DNA of 64,000 nt from Planctomycetota bacterium (GCA_028291545.1 JAQGHR010000072.1:62001-126000); one strand, 5' to 3'. Positions 32,063 through 41,950 are shown, counted from the first letter of the stretch. A program made the numbers and translations. Notes: generated from the letters alone by a model not told the origin.

Positions 32063-34503
32063 TGGTCGATCCCTTGATACAAGTGGTCGGCGGTCTCACC
32101 GGGGCCCTTGAGGCGGCCGCGATAGGCGTAGAAATCCTGGAGCTGCCACAATGGAATGATCGGTAACTCGTCGCGGGACTCGCGATCGATCTGGATCACG
32201 AGCTCCTTGGCCGAGTTCTGGTCCTGCGCGTGTTCGAGCTGGAGCAGCAGTTGCATGATTCTCGGGCTGGCGATGGCGGCCAGGGCATCGGCATCGCTCG
32301 GGGCATCAAAGCCCGGGCAAAGCATGGGGCCGACGTCCCAGACCGGCTCGACACACTTCGAGACGCGGTAGACGAGGTCGAATTTTCGACCCGAGCGGAT
32401 CGCTTCTTCCAGCTCGCTTTCCGTCCTCTCCACGGTCGTGATTTCCAGCCCCGCCTGACGCAGCGACTCGGCGATCTTGGGGACGGCGGCCTGGGCTTCC
32501 GCGATGGCCGGGTACTCAAGCGTGAGGACGATCCGGGCCAGCTTCGCCTCGGTCTTGCCGACCGCCACGAGCATCCGGGCCAGTGTCATGTCGTAGGCAT
32601 AGGGCCTCACGTTCGCGGCGTTCGCGTAGCTGTCCGTGGCGAAGGGACCGTCCGAGGGCAGGTTCGCCTCGTCGATCGGCCGCTTGAGAATGGTCTCCTC
32701 CAGCAATCCCTTGCGATCGATCGCGTAGGCCATGCCCCGTCGCAGGGTGCGGTTTCGGAGGGCGGGATTACGCCCGTCGAGGGCGATCCGGTGGAGGTTC
32801 GGACGGGTATAGCGACCGACCTTGATTTCCGGGTCCTGCTTCAGGGCGTTCACGCGGTCCGGTGGCACGTGGGCTACGAGCGAGATATCACCTCGAACCA
32901 GAGCCCCGAGCGCCGCGTTGCCGCTCGCGAATCGGATCTCGCGAAGCCGGCGAATCGGTGAGGTCGGGGCGCCGGTCGCGGTGCCGGGGGGAGCGGCGCG
33001 ATACACGCACGTGGTATCGGTCTCGGAATCGAGGATGAACGGGCCGTCGCCGACCGCGCGGCGCTTTCCATCGGGCGTGGGTACGCGACCATCCCAGGCG
33101 GAGTGCGCCGGGCCGATCGGGCCGAGGAACAAGGAGCGGGGTTGCTCGATCGGTCGATTGAGACGGATCGTGACCTGCTGCTCGTCGGTGATTTCCACGC
33201 GTTCGAGGAGATCCGCCCAGCGGGCCGAATAGCCCGGTGAGCGCGGTTGGGCGCGATCGGAAAGGGCACGCACCACGTCGATCGCCGCGACCTGGCGCGA
33301 GCCGTCGGACCACGCCGGGCCGGTCTTCAGCTTCAGGTCGATCTTGCGGCCGATGTCGCTCACTTCCATGCTGGTGACGAGCTGGCTCGCCAACTTCCCG
33401 AGAGCCGCGTCTTCGCTCTCGTCGGCGAGCAGCGGCAAGTACAGGAGCCTCGACACGCGCTCTCCGGCCGGGTTGCGGATGAACGGGCCGGCCGGGCGAG
33501 GCAGGTCGGTCACGGCAACATCGAGCGTGGGCTGGCTCTTGAAGACCTCGGCATATTTCTCCGCCGCACCGTCGTAGGTCGGCCAGACGCGGAGCCCCTC
33601 GGTCAACTTGTCGAGCTTCTCGGCCCCATCCTTCTTCTCGGCCTCGTCCAGCAAGCTCTTGGTCTTGGCTTCGAACTTGTTGCGGGACTCTCTCACCAGG
33701 TTGTTCTTCGGCGAGATCGATTCCAGGTCGTGGAGGATCCTGCGGGCGTAGGGATACATCCCCTTCTCGAACGATTCGTTGATCCGCCCGCCATAGGCCA
33801 GCGCGAGCTTGTCCGCCAGGTTGGGAAAATCTGGCTTGCGCGCACTTAACTCGCGGAGGAGACGAACGCCTCGGTCGCGATCCTGATCGACGAGCGCCCA
33901 CGCCCCCTCCTCGAACAGGAGCTTGTCGACCCGGTCCTGGAGCCCCTTCCATTGCGGGTTCCGGGCCTTGACGAGCAGGTAGTGCTCGAACGCCTTGGCG
34001 AAGTCCTTCGCGACGATGAGGCGATCTCCCTCGGCCAGCAGCAGATCCTCGAAATACTCGACCCGTTTGAGGCTGTTCCGCTTGATCTTGAAGTCGCGGA
34101 TATCGCCCTCTCTCAGGGTGATGACCATATCTTCGGTGATCGGGTCCTCTTTCGCCTTCGCGTTCTCCGGTTCCTTCTTGACGCCGACGTTGCCCTGCTC
34201 CGCGATGGCCTTGGCTTTCGCGGCCGCTTTCTTGGCGTCGGCCTTCTTCTTTTCCTTGTCCTTGACCGGATCGTAGACCGGCAGGGGTCGGGGGCTGACC
34301 GGATCGATCAGCCACACGGTATCGTCGATCAGGGTGATCTTGTCGAACGGTTCGGACTTGAGCAGGTCGGCGGGCAGGGTCACGGTCTTGCTGCCGACTC
34401 CCTGCCCCAATCCGGTCCGGGTGGGGATCAGGGCCAGGCCGAGGACGGCGGCCGCCACCGCGAACGCCGCGAGCAATCGGGAGAACCGCGAGGCAAGGTT
34501 CAT
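32023..34503 (-). CDS. TPR-like region fused to a family 5 solute-binding protein
   Basis: The 826-residue protein has a signal peptide (residues 1-34) and a Lys/Ala-rich linker (about 80-120). A helical TPR-like region (about 150-330) has AKAFEHYLLVKARNPQWKGL and ARRILHDLESISPKN. The C-terminal half (about 340-800) has the SBP_bac_5 (peptide/nickel-binding) pattern: RRGMAYAIDRKGLLEETILK, WSDGSRQVAAIDVVRAL and LRQAGLEITTV. SBP5 proteins normally deliver ligands to ABC permeases, but no permease or ATPase gene is nearby. The fused helical region is unusual. It may therefore be a sensor or scaffold. It follows the FHA-PQQ gene by 75 bases on the same strand. Confidence 0.85.
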   Translation of the reverse strand: MNLASRFSRLLAAFAVAAAVLGLALIPTRTGLGQGVGSKTVTLPADLLKSEPFDKITLIDDTVWLIDPVSPRPLPVYDPVKDKEKKKADAKKAAAKAKAIAEQGNVGVKKEPENAKAKEDPITEDMVITLREGDIRDFKIKRNSLKRVEYFEDLLLAEGDRLIVAKDFAKAFEHYLLVKARNPQWKGLQDRVDKLLFEEGAWALVDQDRDRGVRLLRELSARKPDFPNLADKLALAYGGRINESFEKGMYPYARRILHDLESISPKNNLVRESRNKFEAKTKSLLDEAEKKDGAEKLDKLTEGLRVWPTYDGAAEKYAEVFKSQPTLDVAVTDLPRPAGPFIRNPAGERVSRLLYLPLLADESEDAALGKLASQLVTSMEVSDIGRKIDLKLKTGPAWSDGSRQVAAIDVVRALSDRAQPRSPGYSARWADLLERVEITDEQQVTIRLNRPIEQPRSLFLGPIGPAHSAWDGRVPTPDGKRRAVGDGPFILDSETDTTCVYRAAPPGTATGAPTSPIRRLREIRFASGNAALGALVRGDISLVAHVPPDRVNALKQDPEIKVGRYTRPNLHRIALDGRNPALRNRTLRRGMAYAIDRKGLLEETILKRPIDEANLPSDGPFATDSYANAANVRPYAYDMTLARMLVAVGKTEAKLARIVLTLEYPAIAEAQAAVPKIAESLRQAGLEITTVERTESELEEAIRSGRKFDLVYRVSKCVEPVWDVGPMLCPGFDAPSDADALAAIASPRIMQLLLQLEHAQDQNSAKELVIQIDRESRDELPIIPLWQLQDFYAYRGRLKGPGETADHLYQGIDQWQIEPWFAKDPW

Positions 34504-34578
34504 GGCGGAGGTCTCTTTGGGCGAGTCTCGGTGATTCCGTGAAGCGTGTGACGTTGCGGACGACGCGGGGCGAGCAAA

Positions 34579-37500
34579 TCAGGGCTGCGCGACCTTCTCG
34601 CCCTTGGATTCGAGGACCCGATAGGTCCCCGGCGCCGTCGGAACGAGGACGTCCGGCCCGTCGGTGTTGAGCCCGGCCGAGGGCAGGACGCCGAGGTCGA
34701 CGCGATCCACGCGGGAACCGTCGGTCAAGGACCGGCGCTGGAGGGCGCCGAACCGGCTGAGGAACCAGAGCGCATCGTCCTTGAAGACCGGAGGGCCGAG
34801 CGGCGGGGCATCGCCCAGATTCACCGACCAGAGCTTCTGACCGTCGGGTCCGAAGGCGAGCACGCCACCGGCGGAATCGATGACCAGGGCATGACCCGCG
34901 ATGCTCACGGGACCGAGGGCGCGGGGGGCATCGAGCGTCCAGGCGCCGAGGGCGCTCAGGTCGCGGCCGGCGCGGGCGAGAACCTTGCCGTCGCTCGTGA
35001 CCACGATGACCGCCTGCTCGGTGGTCGCGGGGTCGGCGAGGATCGGGCTCTTGAGGTCGATGACCTCACCGACGACGGCCAGCTTCAAGCGTGGCTCCGT
35101 GACTTTCGCCAGACGGCGAATCCGGCCGGACTCGTCGGCCAGGATCACCGCGTCTTCACCGAGCTTGACCGGGTTCTTCCACCTGGTCGGCTTGGCTCGC
35201 TCGAACGGGGGGACGTACGGCTCGGCCTTGGCCTCGCCCGTCCTGGGGTCGATGAGGTAGACCCGGCCGTCCAGTCCCGGAGCGAACAGATTCTCGCCCC
35301 AGAACAGAGGCGCGGCGCCGAGCGGGGCGGGGAGGTCGACCCGGCGGAATTCGTCGTTGGTAGCGCTCTCGCGGACGTAGATATGGTCGGCATCCGGCGC
35401 GGTGATCAGCACGGTCAGGCCGTTGGCGTCGAGGCGACGGACGGGGGTCGGTGGCACATAGAAGTAGCCGGCACGAGGCAGGGGCATCGTGACAAATCCG
35501 CCCTTGGCCACCTCCTCGCGGGAGAGCTTGAGCATCTTCCCCTCGGCCGACAGGATCGACAGGCCCTCGCCGCCGGGCTGGGCGAGCGGGACGAGCGGCC
35601 AGGACGTCCCCAGGACGGTCCGCCAGACGATCCGCTTGTCGGGGGTCTTTTCCGAGAAATTCACGCCCCAGACGGCGACGCCGGGCTTGTCAATGTAGCG
35701 CTGAGTGAGGATGCCGAGACGGTCGGCGACCTGGATTGGCCCCAGGGCCGTGCCGGCACGCTCGATCGACCAGGCCGCCGCGATCGCGGACTGCTCGGCC
35801 GAAAGGTCGAACCGACCCGCGCGGTGGGAGGACAGCCACAACTCGCGCTCACCCCGGCTGCGACCGTAGGCGGGCCCCGAGGGGAGGGCGTCGGGCACGG
35901 TGGTCGCGATCTGGACGAGCGGCGTCCTGGCCTCCGGGCCGCCGACCTCGAAGACGGTCAACTGGCCGCGATCGGTGATCGACCAGACATTCTTGGCCTG
36001 GGAGACGGGCGTGGCCCAGGTCCAGCCCTGGATGTCGATCGTCTGCACTTCCTTGAGCTTCGAGCCGTTTTCCAGGATGGCGAAGACGGTCCACTTGCCG
36101 TCCAGCAGGCTGTTGTTCTCCGGTACGATCAGATACGGGCCGACCCGCGCCGGGGCGCACGGGACCGAGCCGGCCGGCTGGCCGAGATACTCGACCGACA
36201 TGCAGGACAGGTCGTCCCGCTTGATCACGAAAACCACGTCGCGGTCGGCGGCGAGATAGAAGAACTCGCCCGCCTCGTCGCTGGCGGGGGCTCGCGCCGC
36301 GGGACGGCCCAGGACCAGCGTGGCTTCGAGGGCGCCCGTGGTGAGGTCGATGGAAAGCAGCTTGCCGCTTGGCGTGAGCTGCGCGATCTGGTTGCCCAGG
36401 ATCAGGGGCGGGTCGGTCACGGTCTCCCCGGTCGTCTGCCGCCACATCAGCCGGCCGGTGCGGCCATCGATGCGGGCGAGCTCGCCGTGACGGGAGTCGT
36501 AGATCAGGCACGAAGGCGACGGGCCCGCGACCGCGATCGGCGCGAAGGGTGCGGTGAGCCCCACCGGGGCATGCCAGAGGGGGGCGCCGTTGGTGCCGTC
36601 CAGCGCGTAGACGAAACCTTGCGCCAGGGCATAAACAATCGGTCCCGTCTTGCCCGGCGGGGTGGTCGGGTCGGCTCGGAGCACGAGCGACAACGGGGGG
36701 CCGAGCGGTTCGGGATGCGGCTTGGTGTCGGCCGGACGCTTGGCCGGATCGATCTTCACGAGTTTCTGGACGAGGACGTTGGCCGACGTCAGCTTTGCGA
36801 CCAGGTCTTTATCGGTCGCCAGGTCGGCGTAGATCCCGACCAGGGCGTCGCGAATGGCGTAGACGTCGTTCGCGGACCCGGCCTTGATCGCCGCATCCAT
36901 ATCGGCCAGATACCTGGCGCGCACCTGGGACTTCTCGACGGCGGCCTTGGCCTCGGTGAGCTTGGCCGGGAGATGCGACTTGCCGCGCAAGGTCACGGCC
37001 AGGTCGCCCGCCACGCGATCGTGGAGGGTGATCGCCTGCATCGCCTCGCCGAGCATGTCGGCGTCGGCCGCGGTCTTGGCCCGGTCCGCGAGGCCCTCGG
37101 CCGTCTTCAAGACCTGTTCGGCCAGATTCATCTGGTCGTCGATGTAGGCGGTTTCGTTCTGGATCCTCTTGTGGACCTCGCGCGCCGACTTGAGGGCGGC
37201 TGTCCAGTTCGGATTTCCCGGAAGGGTGTATTGCTGGACGTTCGACATCCCCAGCGTCACCCGGGCCTTGCTGGCGCGGGCTTCGTGGGGATTGGTGTAG
37301 AGGAACTGCTCGAAGCCCTTGATGGCGTCGGTATAGTTCTTTTCCTTGTAGGAATCCATGGCCGACAGGAACTGGTTCTCGGCTCGCGTGCGGGCGATCA
37401 CCGAGAAGAGGCCGATACCGATCGCCACCAGGACGGCGAAGGCCACCACCAGGGCCAGGATCAGCGGCGAGCTGACGATTCGCTCCTCGCCGGGTCGTTG

Positions 37501-37998
37501 ATCCTTGGCCATCAAGATATTGACGAACTTCTTGATCGGTCCCGGCGGCTTGAGGGGCGCGATCGGCGCGGCAGGAGCCGTGGCGGGCCTGGCGGTGGCG
37601 GTCGCGGCGCCAGGCAGGGTTGCGGCGGTGGCCGCGCCGGCGCGGGCGCCACGCTTCACCGAGGCGGGGGCTTGCTCGCGGGTCTTGTCCGTGTCGGCCG
37701 GGCCGTCCTCGGCGTTGACCAGGAAGATCTTGAAGGACCCGACCTTGATCTCGTCCCCCTGGGCGAGGCTGGCGGCGACGACCTTCTTGCCGTTGATCGT
37801 CAGGGCGTTGGCTTCGGGGAACGCCTCCGCGCGGTATTTCCCGGCCTTCCAGCGGAGGCGTCCGTGAAACGGGAGGACCTGCGGGTCGTTCAGGACGACG
37901 TCGCATTTCGGGTCCGAACCGAACAGGGCCGTGTGGTCGCGCGAGATCGTGACGATCTCGACACGGCCGCGTCCGTCGTGTACTTCGAGGGTCGCCAT
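34579..37998 (-). CDS. FHA domain-transmembrane-PQQ-like beta-propeller protein
   Basis: The 1139-residue protein has an N-terminal FHA domain (1-95) with LFGSDPKCDVVLND and LPFHGRLRWK. An Ala/Pro linker leads to one transmembrane helix (about 178-201). A TPR-like helical stretch (about 205-440) has FLSAMDSYKEKNYTDAIKGF. A large WD40/PQQ-like propeller (about 450-1130) has PIVYALAQGFVYALDGTNG, GQLTVFEVGG and LGAWTLDAP-type repeats. The FHA side should be cytoplasmic and read phosphothreonine. The propeller should be extracytoplasmic. ATG 37998 is chosen at the start of the FHA domain. A longer frame to 38115 adds unrelated sequence. It lies 70 bases downstream of the TonB-like gene. Confidence 0.88.
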   Translation of the reverse strand: MATLEVHDGRGRVEIVTISRDHTALFGSDPKCDVVLNDPQVLPFHGRLRWKAGKYRAEAFPEANALTINGKKVVAASLAQGDEIKVGSFKIFLVNAEDGPADTDKTREQAPASVKRGARAGAATAATLPGAATATARPATAPAAPIAPLKPPGPIKKFVNILMAKDQRPGEERIVSSPLILALVVAFAVLVAIGIGLFSVIARTRAENQFLSAMDSYKEKNYTDAIKGFEQFLYTNPHEARASKARVTLGMSNVQQYTLPGNPNWTAALKSAREVHKRIQNETAYIDDQMNLAEQVLKTAEGLADRAKTAADADMLGEAMQAITLHDRVAGDLAVTLRGKSHLPAKLTEAKAAVEKSQVRARYLADMDAAIKAGSANDVYAIRDALVGIYADLATDKDLVAKLTSANVLVQKLVKIDPAKRPADTKPHPEPLGPPLSLVLRADPTTPPGKTGPIVYALAQGFVYALDGTNGAPLWHAPVGLTAPFAPIAVAGPSPSCLIYDSRHGELARIDGRTGRLMWRQTTGETVTDPPLILGNQIAQLTPSGKLLSIDLTTGALEATLVLGRPAARAPASDEAGEFFYLAADRDVVFVIKRDDLSCMSVEYLGQPAGSVPCAPARVGPYLIVPENNSLLDGKWTVFAILENGSKLKEVQTIDIQGWTWATPVSQAKNVWSITDRGQLTVFEVGGPEARTPLVQIATTVPDALPSGPAYGRSRGERELWLSSHRAGRFDLSAEQSAIAAAWSIERAGTALGPIQVADRLGILTQRYIDKPGVAVWGVNFSEKTPDKRIVWRTVLGTSWPLVPLAQPGGEGLSILSAEGKMLKLSREEVAKGGFVTMPLPRAGYFYVPPTPVRRLDANGLTVLITAPDADHIYVRESATNDEFRRVDLPAPLGAAPLFWGENLFAPGLDGRVYLIDPRTGEAKAEPYVPPFERAKPTRWKNPVKLGEDAVILADESGRIRRLAKVTEPRLKLAVVGEVIDLKSPILADPATTEQAVIVVTSDGKVLARAGRDLSALGAWTLDAPRALGPVSIAGHALVIDSAGGVLAFGPDGQKLWSVNLGDAPPLGPPVFKDDALWFLSRFGALQRRSLTDGSRVDRVDLGVLPSAGLNTDGPDVLVPTAPGTYRVLESKGEKVAQP

Positions 37999-38068
37999 AC
38001 GCGGAACGATGCTCCAGAGGCAGGATCGAGGTGTTCTGAGTACGGGACGCATCCGAGGCGAGGAACGC

Positions 38069-39043
38069 TTATCGCAGGCTCTTCTGATCCATGACGACGA
38101 ACGCGAAGCCGCCACCCCCGGCCGGCTGGACGGTGAACCGGGTCTGGGCGATCTCGATGGGCTGGCGGCCCTTGAAGCGGACCTCCATCTGGGCGAGGTT
38201 GTTCGTCAGCTCGGGCGGGAAGAACTGGAGGATCGGGCCGCCGGGGTCGATGCCGGCCTTCCTCATCAGCTCGATATCGAATTGCTTCCGGGCCTGGCCC
38301 TGCCAGGAGATGTAGAGTCGTTTCTCGTTCGCGGGTAGCCCCGTTCGAGTGATCGGGGCGCTCGCGAAGTTCGAGGCGTACTTGACCGTGTTGCCGCTCC
38401 CGGGCGTGCCGAGCTCGACCTTGAAGTAATCGAGCTGCCTGGCGTAATCGTCCGCGGTCTGGCCCGGCGGGGCGACGAAGACCCAGCGCTGGGCGCGAGT
38501 CACGCCGCCGCTCCCCGGCCCACCCTGGCCAAGGCCTACGATCCCGTTGCCGCCGAGTCGCGAACCCTTCGGCCCCATGGAAACCGCGCCACCACGGGGC
38601 GTATCAACCGCCCCGTCGGAAACCTCACCGTCACTGTTGGTCGCCATCGCGTCGAGGACCGGGGTGCTGGTGGCCTGATCCTGGGGTTCGTCGAAGCCGG
38701 ACGCATCCTCGCTGGGGTTGGAAGTTCCCGAGCTGGTCTGTTCGCCCGCGTTGGGGTTGGCCTCGCCGGTGCCTGTGATGTCACCATCCGGGGCACCGCC
38801 GCCGGTGACCTCCACGATTTCCACCGCGGCGGGCGTCGGGCTCGCGTACGCCTGATTCGCGAAGTACACCAGCCAGAGCCAGCCCACGATCATCGCCGTG
38901 CCGACGACGACGGAGATCAGCATCGACGACACGCGGTCATACGTCGATTCGCCGTGGACTTTGGGCTCGAACGGCTTCTCTTCCGGAGGCGCGGCCTTCG
39001 CCTTATCGGGGACGGCCGCGTCGCTCAGATTCTTCAGGTCCAT
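38069..39043 (-). CDS. Single-span TonB-like membrane protein of unknown function
   Basis: The 324-residue protein has a cytoplasmic N-terminus of about 38 residues, one transmembrane helix (about 39-60, ISVVVGTAMIVGWLWLVYF) and a long low-complexity periplasmic linker rich in Gly, Ser, Thr and Asp. A folded C-terminal domain follows (about 180-320) with RLYISWQGQARKQFDIELMR. This short-in, one-helix, long periplasmic arm topology recalls TonB or TolA, but no TonB box partner or ExbBD gene is visible. A GAGGAG about 9 bases before ATG 39043 decides the start over ATG 39070. Function is unknown. Confidence 0.75.
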   Translation of the reverse strand: MDLKNLSDAAVPDKAKAAPPEEKPFEPKVHGESTYDRVSSMLISVVVGTAMIVGWLWLVYFANQAYASPTPAAVEIVEVTGGGAPDGDITGTGEANPNAGEQTSSGTSNPSEDASGFDEPQDQATSTPVLDAMATNSDGEVSDGAVDTPRGGAVSMGPKGSRLGGNGIVGLGQGGPGSGGVTRAQRWVFVAPPGQTADDYARQLDYFKVELGTPGSGNTVKYASNFASAPITRTGLPANEKRLYISWQGQARKQFDIELMRKAGIDPGGPILQFFPPELTNNLAQMEVRFKGRQPIEIAQTRFTVQPAGGGGFAFVVMDQKSLR

Positions 39044-39073
39044 GGAAGAAGTCTCCTCAGCGAAGGGCAAGAC

Positions 39074-40723
39074 TCACTGACCGGCTGCGTTGGCGGCGGC
39101 TGCGTTGGCGGCGGGCGCCGCGGCGGGGAGGAGATCGTCGGGGGCATCCAGATCCGGCGGCTTGACGGACTGGAACCAGGCCTGCCATCGCTTCGCGGCA
39201 GCCAGACGCTCCGCGGCGGACGCTTTCGACGGCGGGCCGAACCCGTCGAGCTTGCGACTGAGAACCTGAAGGCCCGTTCGAGCCTCATCCACGACCTTGT
39301 CATCCTCGTCGAGCAAGGCCTTGATGAGCACGGGAGCCACGTCGAGGTCGGTTGTCCGCCCCAGTCCCCAGGCCGCGACGACCCGGATGTTGGGGTCGGA
39401 GTCCCTGAGGAGCTTGCGGAACCGATCCTTGAGCGGACGGAGCACTTTCGGCCCCTGGGTCTGGTACTGCTTGACCAGCCCGGCCAGCGCGGACGCGGCG
39501 TCCTTGGTGTTCGGATCTTCCAGGACAGCGAGCATGGCTTCGATGGCACCGCCCATCGGCTTGACCGTGAGCTGGCCGTCTGCACCCATCACGGCATTGT
39601 TGAGATCGAGTGGCAGACCGTCGCCGGTGCGGAGCTTCCCTCCCGCGAGCCGCCGGATCTGAATCTTATTCATCATGATCTGGGTGGCCTTGGTCGAGAA
39701 CAGGACCGCCCAGCACGTGTTCGGGACCTGGTCGTGCTGAGCATCCCATGATCCAGACGCACCTTGCGTCGACATCACGTAGGAGAGGCCCTTGCCGTAC
39801 CAATCGATCCCGCCGAGCGTTTCCTTACCGCCGAGGCCGGCCAGTCGCTCGATCCCATAGAGGGCGTAGTACGGCGATTGCCCCATGATGGGATCTTTGT
39901 TGACCTGGAAGTGGCCCACGAGCCAGGCGACGCCCCGATTGATCGAGCTTGTGATCGCGGCCGCCGGGGTCTCGACCTTGTAACGGGTCTCGGCCGCCTG
40001 GCCGTCGACGGAGATCGGGGTCATCAGAGGATTGATCAGATCCTGGCCCTTGCGGTGCCGGGCGAGTTGCTTCTGGCAAATCATCAGGCTGCCGACGCCC
40101 GCCGCGGTCATGGAGATCGTCTCGGGCCACTGGCCGCCCTGGTCGGGGTGGTAGTTCCACGCGCCGTTGCCGCCCTGGGCGCCGATAAACCAGCTCGCGG
40201 CCTTATCCCAGATGTGCGGGGGCACGATGATCCCGACGTTCTCGGCCTCCCAGAGCCCGAGGAGGGCGTACTGGGTCATGGATGTATCGCCGGCCGTCCG
40301 GTCGGAGTAGTCCCACGAGCCGTTGGGGTATTGCCTGCCGATCAGGAACTGGGCACACGCGTTGATCTGGGGCTTATAGCCGATCTCATCGATGCTCACG
40401 AGCGCCAGCAAGACGACGGCCGCCTCGTACAGGTCGGGGCCACCCCGGGTCTCGGGGGTATAGGTCGGTTTTTCGAGGGTTCCGGTGAAGCAGGTGCTGA
40501 ATTTCTGGACGCATGCGAAGATCGCGGGGTCATCTTTCGCGACTTCCGCCTTGATCATCGCCAGCGCGGCGATTCCCGTCTCGCCCACTTTCATGGTCGC
40601 GACTTTGGACTTGAGGTACTGGACGCCCTTCTGGACGGCCGGCCGCTCCGCCTGCGCCCAGGCCGTGCCGGAGGCAAGTCCCGAGACCGCGATCGCCGCG
40701 GCGAGTGCGAAGAATCGTCTCAT
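39074..40723 (-). CDS. Exported terpene-cyclase/prenyltransferase-fold protein with HEAT-like end
   Basis: The 549-residue protein has a signal peptide (MRRFFALAAAIAVSGLASGT). It has an alpha/alpha-barrel of squalene-cyclase-like repeats (FLIGRQYPNGSWDYSDRTAG, WFIGAQGGNGAWNYHPDQ, YVMSTQGASGSWDAQ) in residues about 25-400. A HEAT-like segment near 430-490 has DSDPNIRVVAAWGLGRTTDL. An Ala-rich tail completes it. The DxDD motif of true squalene-hopene cyclases is not visible, and export also argues against a cyclase role. Planctomycetes encode many such secreted proteins with unknown, possibly binding, roles. It heads the five-gene cluster, 30 bases from the next gene. Confidence 0.85.
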   Translation of the reverse strand: MRRFFALAAAIAVSGLASGTAWAQAERPAVQKGVQYLKSKVATMKVGETGIAALAMIKAEVAKDDPAIFACVQKFSTCFTGTLEKPTYTPETRGGPDLYEAAVVLLALVSIDEIGYKPQINACAQFLIGRQYPNGSWDYSDRTAGDTSMTQYALLGLWEAENVGIIVPPHIWDKAASWFIGAQGGNGAWNYHPDQGGQWPETISMTAAGVGSLMICQKQLARHRKGQDLINPLMTPISVDGQAAETRYKVETPAAAITSSINRGVAWLVGHFQVNKDPIMGQSPYYALYGIERLAGLGGKETLGGIDWYGKGLSYVMSTQGASGSWDAQHDQVPNTCWAVLFSTKATQIMMNKIQIRRLAGGKLRTGDGLPLDLNNAVMGADGQLTVKPMGGAIEAMLAVLEDPNTKDAASALAGLVKQYQTQGPKVLRPLKDRFRKLLRDSDPNIRVVAAWGLGRTTDLDVAPVLIKALLDEDDKVVDEARTGLQVLSRKLDGFGPPSKASAAERLAAAKRWQAWFQSVKPPDLDAPDDLLPAAAPAANAAAANAAGQ

Positions 40724-40831
40724 GGCGCGCTGACCTTCAGGAAGTGGGACGAGAATACGTCGAACAGGATTCTATCGCGTCTTGTGTCCGTGTGCGAGAG
40801 CATGCAAGCGAGAATTCGGAGAGACATGCGT

Positions 40832-41647
40832 TCACTTGCGGAGCGGCCGGATCTCGATCTTGCGGAAGACGATCTCCGCACCTTCGGACTGAAACTGGAG
40901 TTTCCCTTCGACGTGGGACGATTTGGTGCCGACGTTGACGACCAGCCCGTTCAGGATGTTCGTGATCGTGTCGCCGTCGCAGACGACCTCCATCCGGTTC
41001 CACTGACCGGTCGGGACCTCGACGTCGTTCTTGCCGCGATAGCCCAGGGTGTCTTTCCACGCCGGGTCGCGTCCCCACCAGTTGTATCGGCCGGAATCGC
41101 GGGTCAGCACCGCCCCGCCTTTCTGGTAGTACGGCTGGCCGTCCGGTCCGGTCCGGGTCTCGCACGAGAGCCTGGGCTTGTTCTTGCCGCCGACCATCAG
41201 AAGGTCGCCGCAGCCCCCTTCGATGATCTGGCACTCGATCGACTCCATCCAACCGCTGCCCGCTGCCCCGTCGGCGCCGACGCAGTGCAGAAGGATTCCG
41301 GAGTCTCGCGTGTTCTTTTCCCTGGGCGGCCAGGTTTTTTGACCCCATCGCCATTCGACGATGAGGTGATAGTCCCGGAAATTCCCGCACGTCGTGAGCG
41401 CACCGAACTCCTCGCCCGAGACGTGGACCTGCCCGTCGCGGACGGCGAACACCGCCTTGGGGTCGGTGTATCCGTGGTCCCGCGTATAGACGTAGAAACC
41501 GGTGAGGTCGCGGCCGTTGAAGGCGAGGATCGGCTCACCGGAGGCGATCTTGGGCAACTCTCTCGCGAACGGCGGCACTTCGGGCGTGTCGGCGGCGCGA
41601 ACTGGGACGAGTGAAAGAAGGGCCAGGGCCAGGACGCGGAGTCGCAT
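40832..41647 (-). CDS. Exported DUF1080 (3-keto-disaccharide hydrolase family) protein
   Basis: The 271-residue protein has a signal peptide (MRLRVLALALLSLVPVRA). The DUF1080 concanavalin-like fold shows ILAFNGRDLTGFYVYTR near the start, then YHLIVEWRWG, RDSGILLHCVG, IECQIIEGGCGD, TGQWNRMEVVC and GKLQFQSEGAEIVFRKI. Some family members hydrolyse 3-keto-glucosides, and most planctomycete copies are uncharacterised. It should act in the periplasm or outside. It lies 21 bases downstream of the small gene at 41672 and 108 bases upstream of the cluster head. Confidence 0.92.
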   Translation of the reverse strand: MRLRVLALALLSLVPVRAADTPEVPPFARELPKIASGEPILAFNGRDLTGFYVYTRDHGYTDPKAVFAVRDGQVHVSGEEFGALTTCGNFRDYHLIVEWRWGQKTWPPREKNTRDSGILLHCVGADGAAGSGWMESIECQIIEGGCGDLLMVGGKNKPRLSCETRTGPDGQPYYQKGGAVLTRDSGRYNWWGRDPAWKDTLGYRGKNDVEVPTGQWNRMEVVCDGDTITNILNGLVVNVGTKSSHVEGKLQFQSEGAEIVFRKIEIRPLRK

Positions 41648-41671
41648 AGGAGGGATTCTTTCCGATCGGTA

Positions 41672-41950
41672 TCAGCGCCGTTGGATCTGGAAGTTCGCGC
41701 CCTGGGATTTGCAGATCGCCTCGACCTTGGGAATCAGCGCCCCGTCGGGACAGGCGATCGAGAGCACCATGCCCTGGCCGCCCTCGATCCGTTCGGGCGT
41801 GGTCACGCCGAGGCGGTCGTTGGGAATTCCCAACACCGTCAGGAGCTGGATGGCCGCGTTGCCCTGGGCCGAGTTGTAGAAATAGGCCACGACGCGCGGC
41901 ATCGGACCGAGATTTGTGACCTTGCCGGGACGGATCTGGGGGACTTCCAT
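41672..41950 (-). CDS. Small conserved protein of unknown function, 92 residues
   Basis: The ATG at 41950 gives MEVPQIRPGKVTNLGPMPRV followed by VAYFYNSAQGNAAIQLLTVL and an end of KSQGANFQIQRR. The sequence reads as an alternating alpha/beta domain of about 70 residues, reminiscent of the small DUF-type modules that bind a partner rather than an enzyme. A longer frame up to 42082 has no conserved-looking sequence, so the shorter form is preferred, with a weak GAAGAGAG ahead. It is in the same-strand run between the CPPC protein and DUF1080. Function is unknown. Confidence 0.65.
   Translation of the reverse strand: MEVPQIRPGKVTNLGPMPRVVAYFYNSAQGNAAIQLLTVLGIPNDRLGVTTPERIEGGQGMVLSIACPDGALIPKVEAICKSQGANFQIQRR

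Noticed and set aside
34891-38094. A 1067-codon open frame on the plus strand opposite the FHA-PQQ gene
   Set aside because: It mirrors the minus-strand gene in an antisense frame that stays open through high GC content. Its sequence is low-complexity Gly/Arg/Asp-rich with no domain, whereas the minus strand has clear FHA and PQQ motifs.
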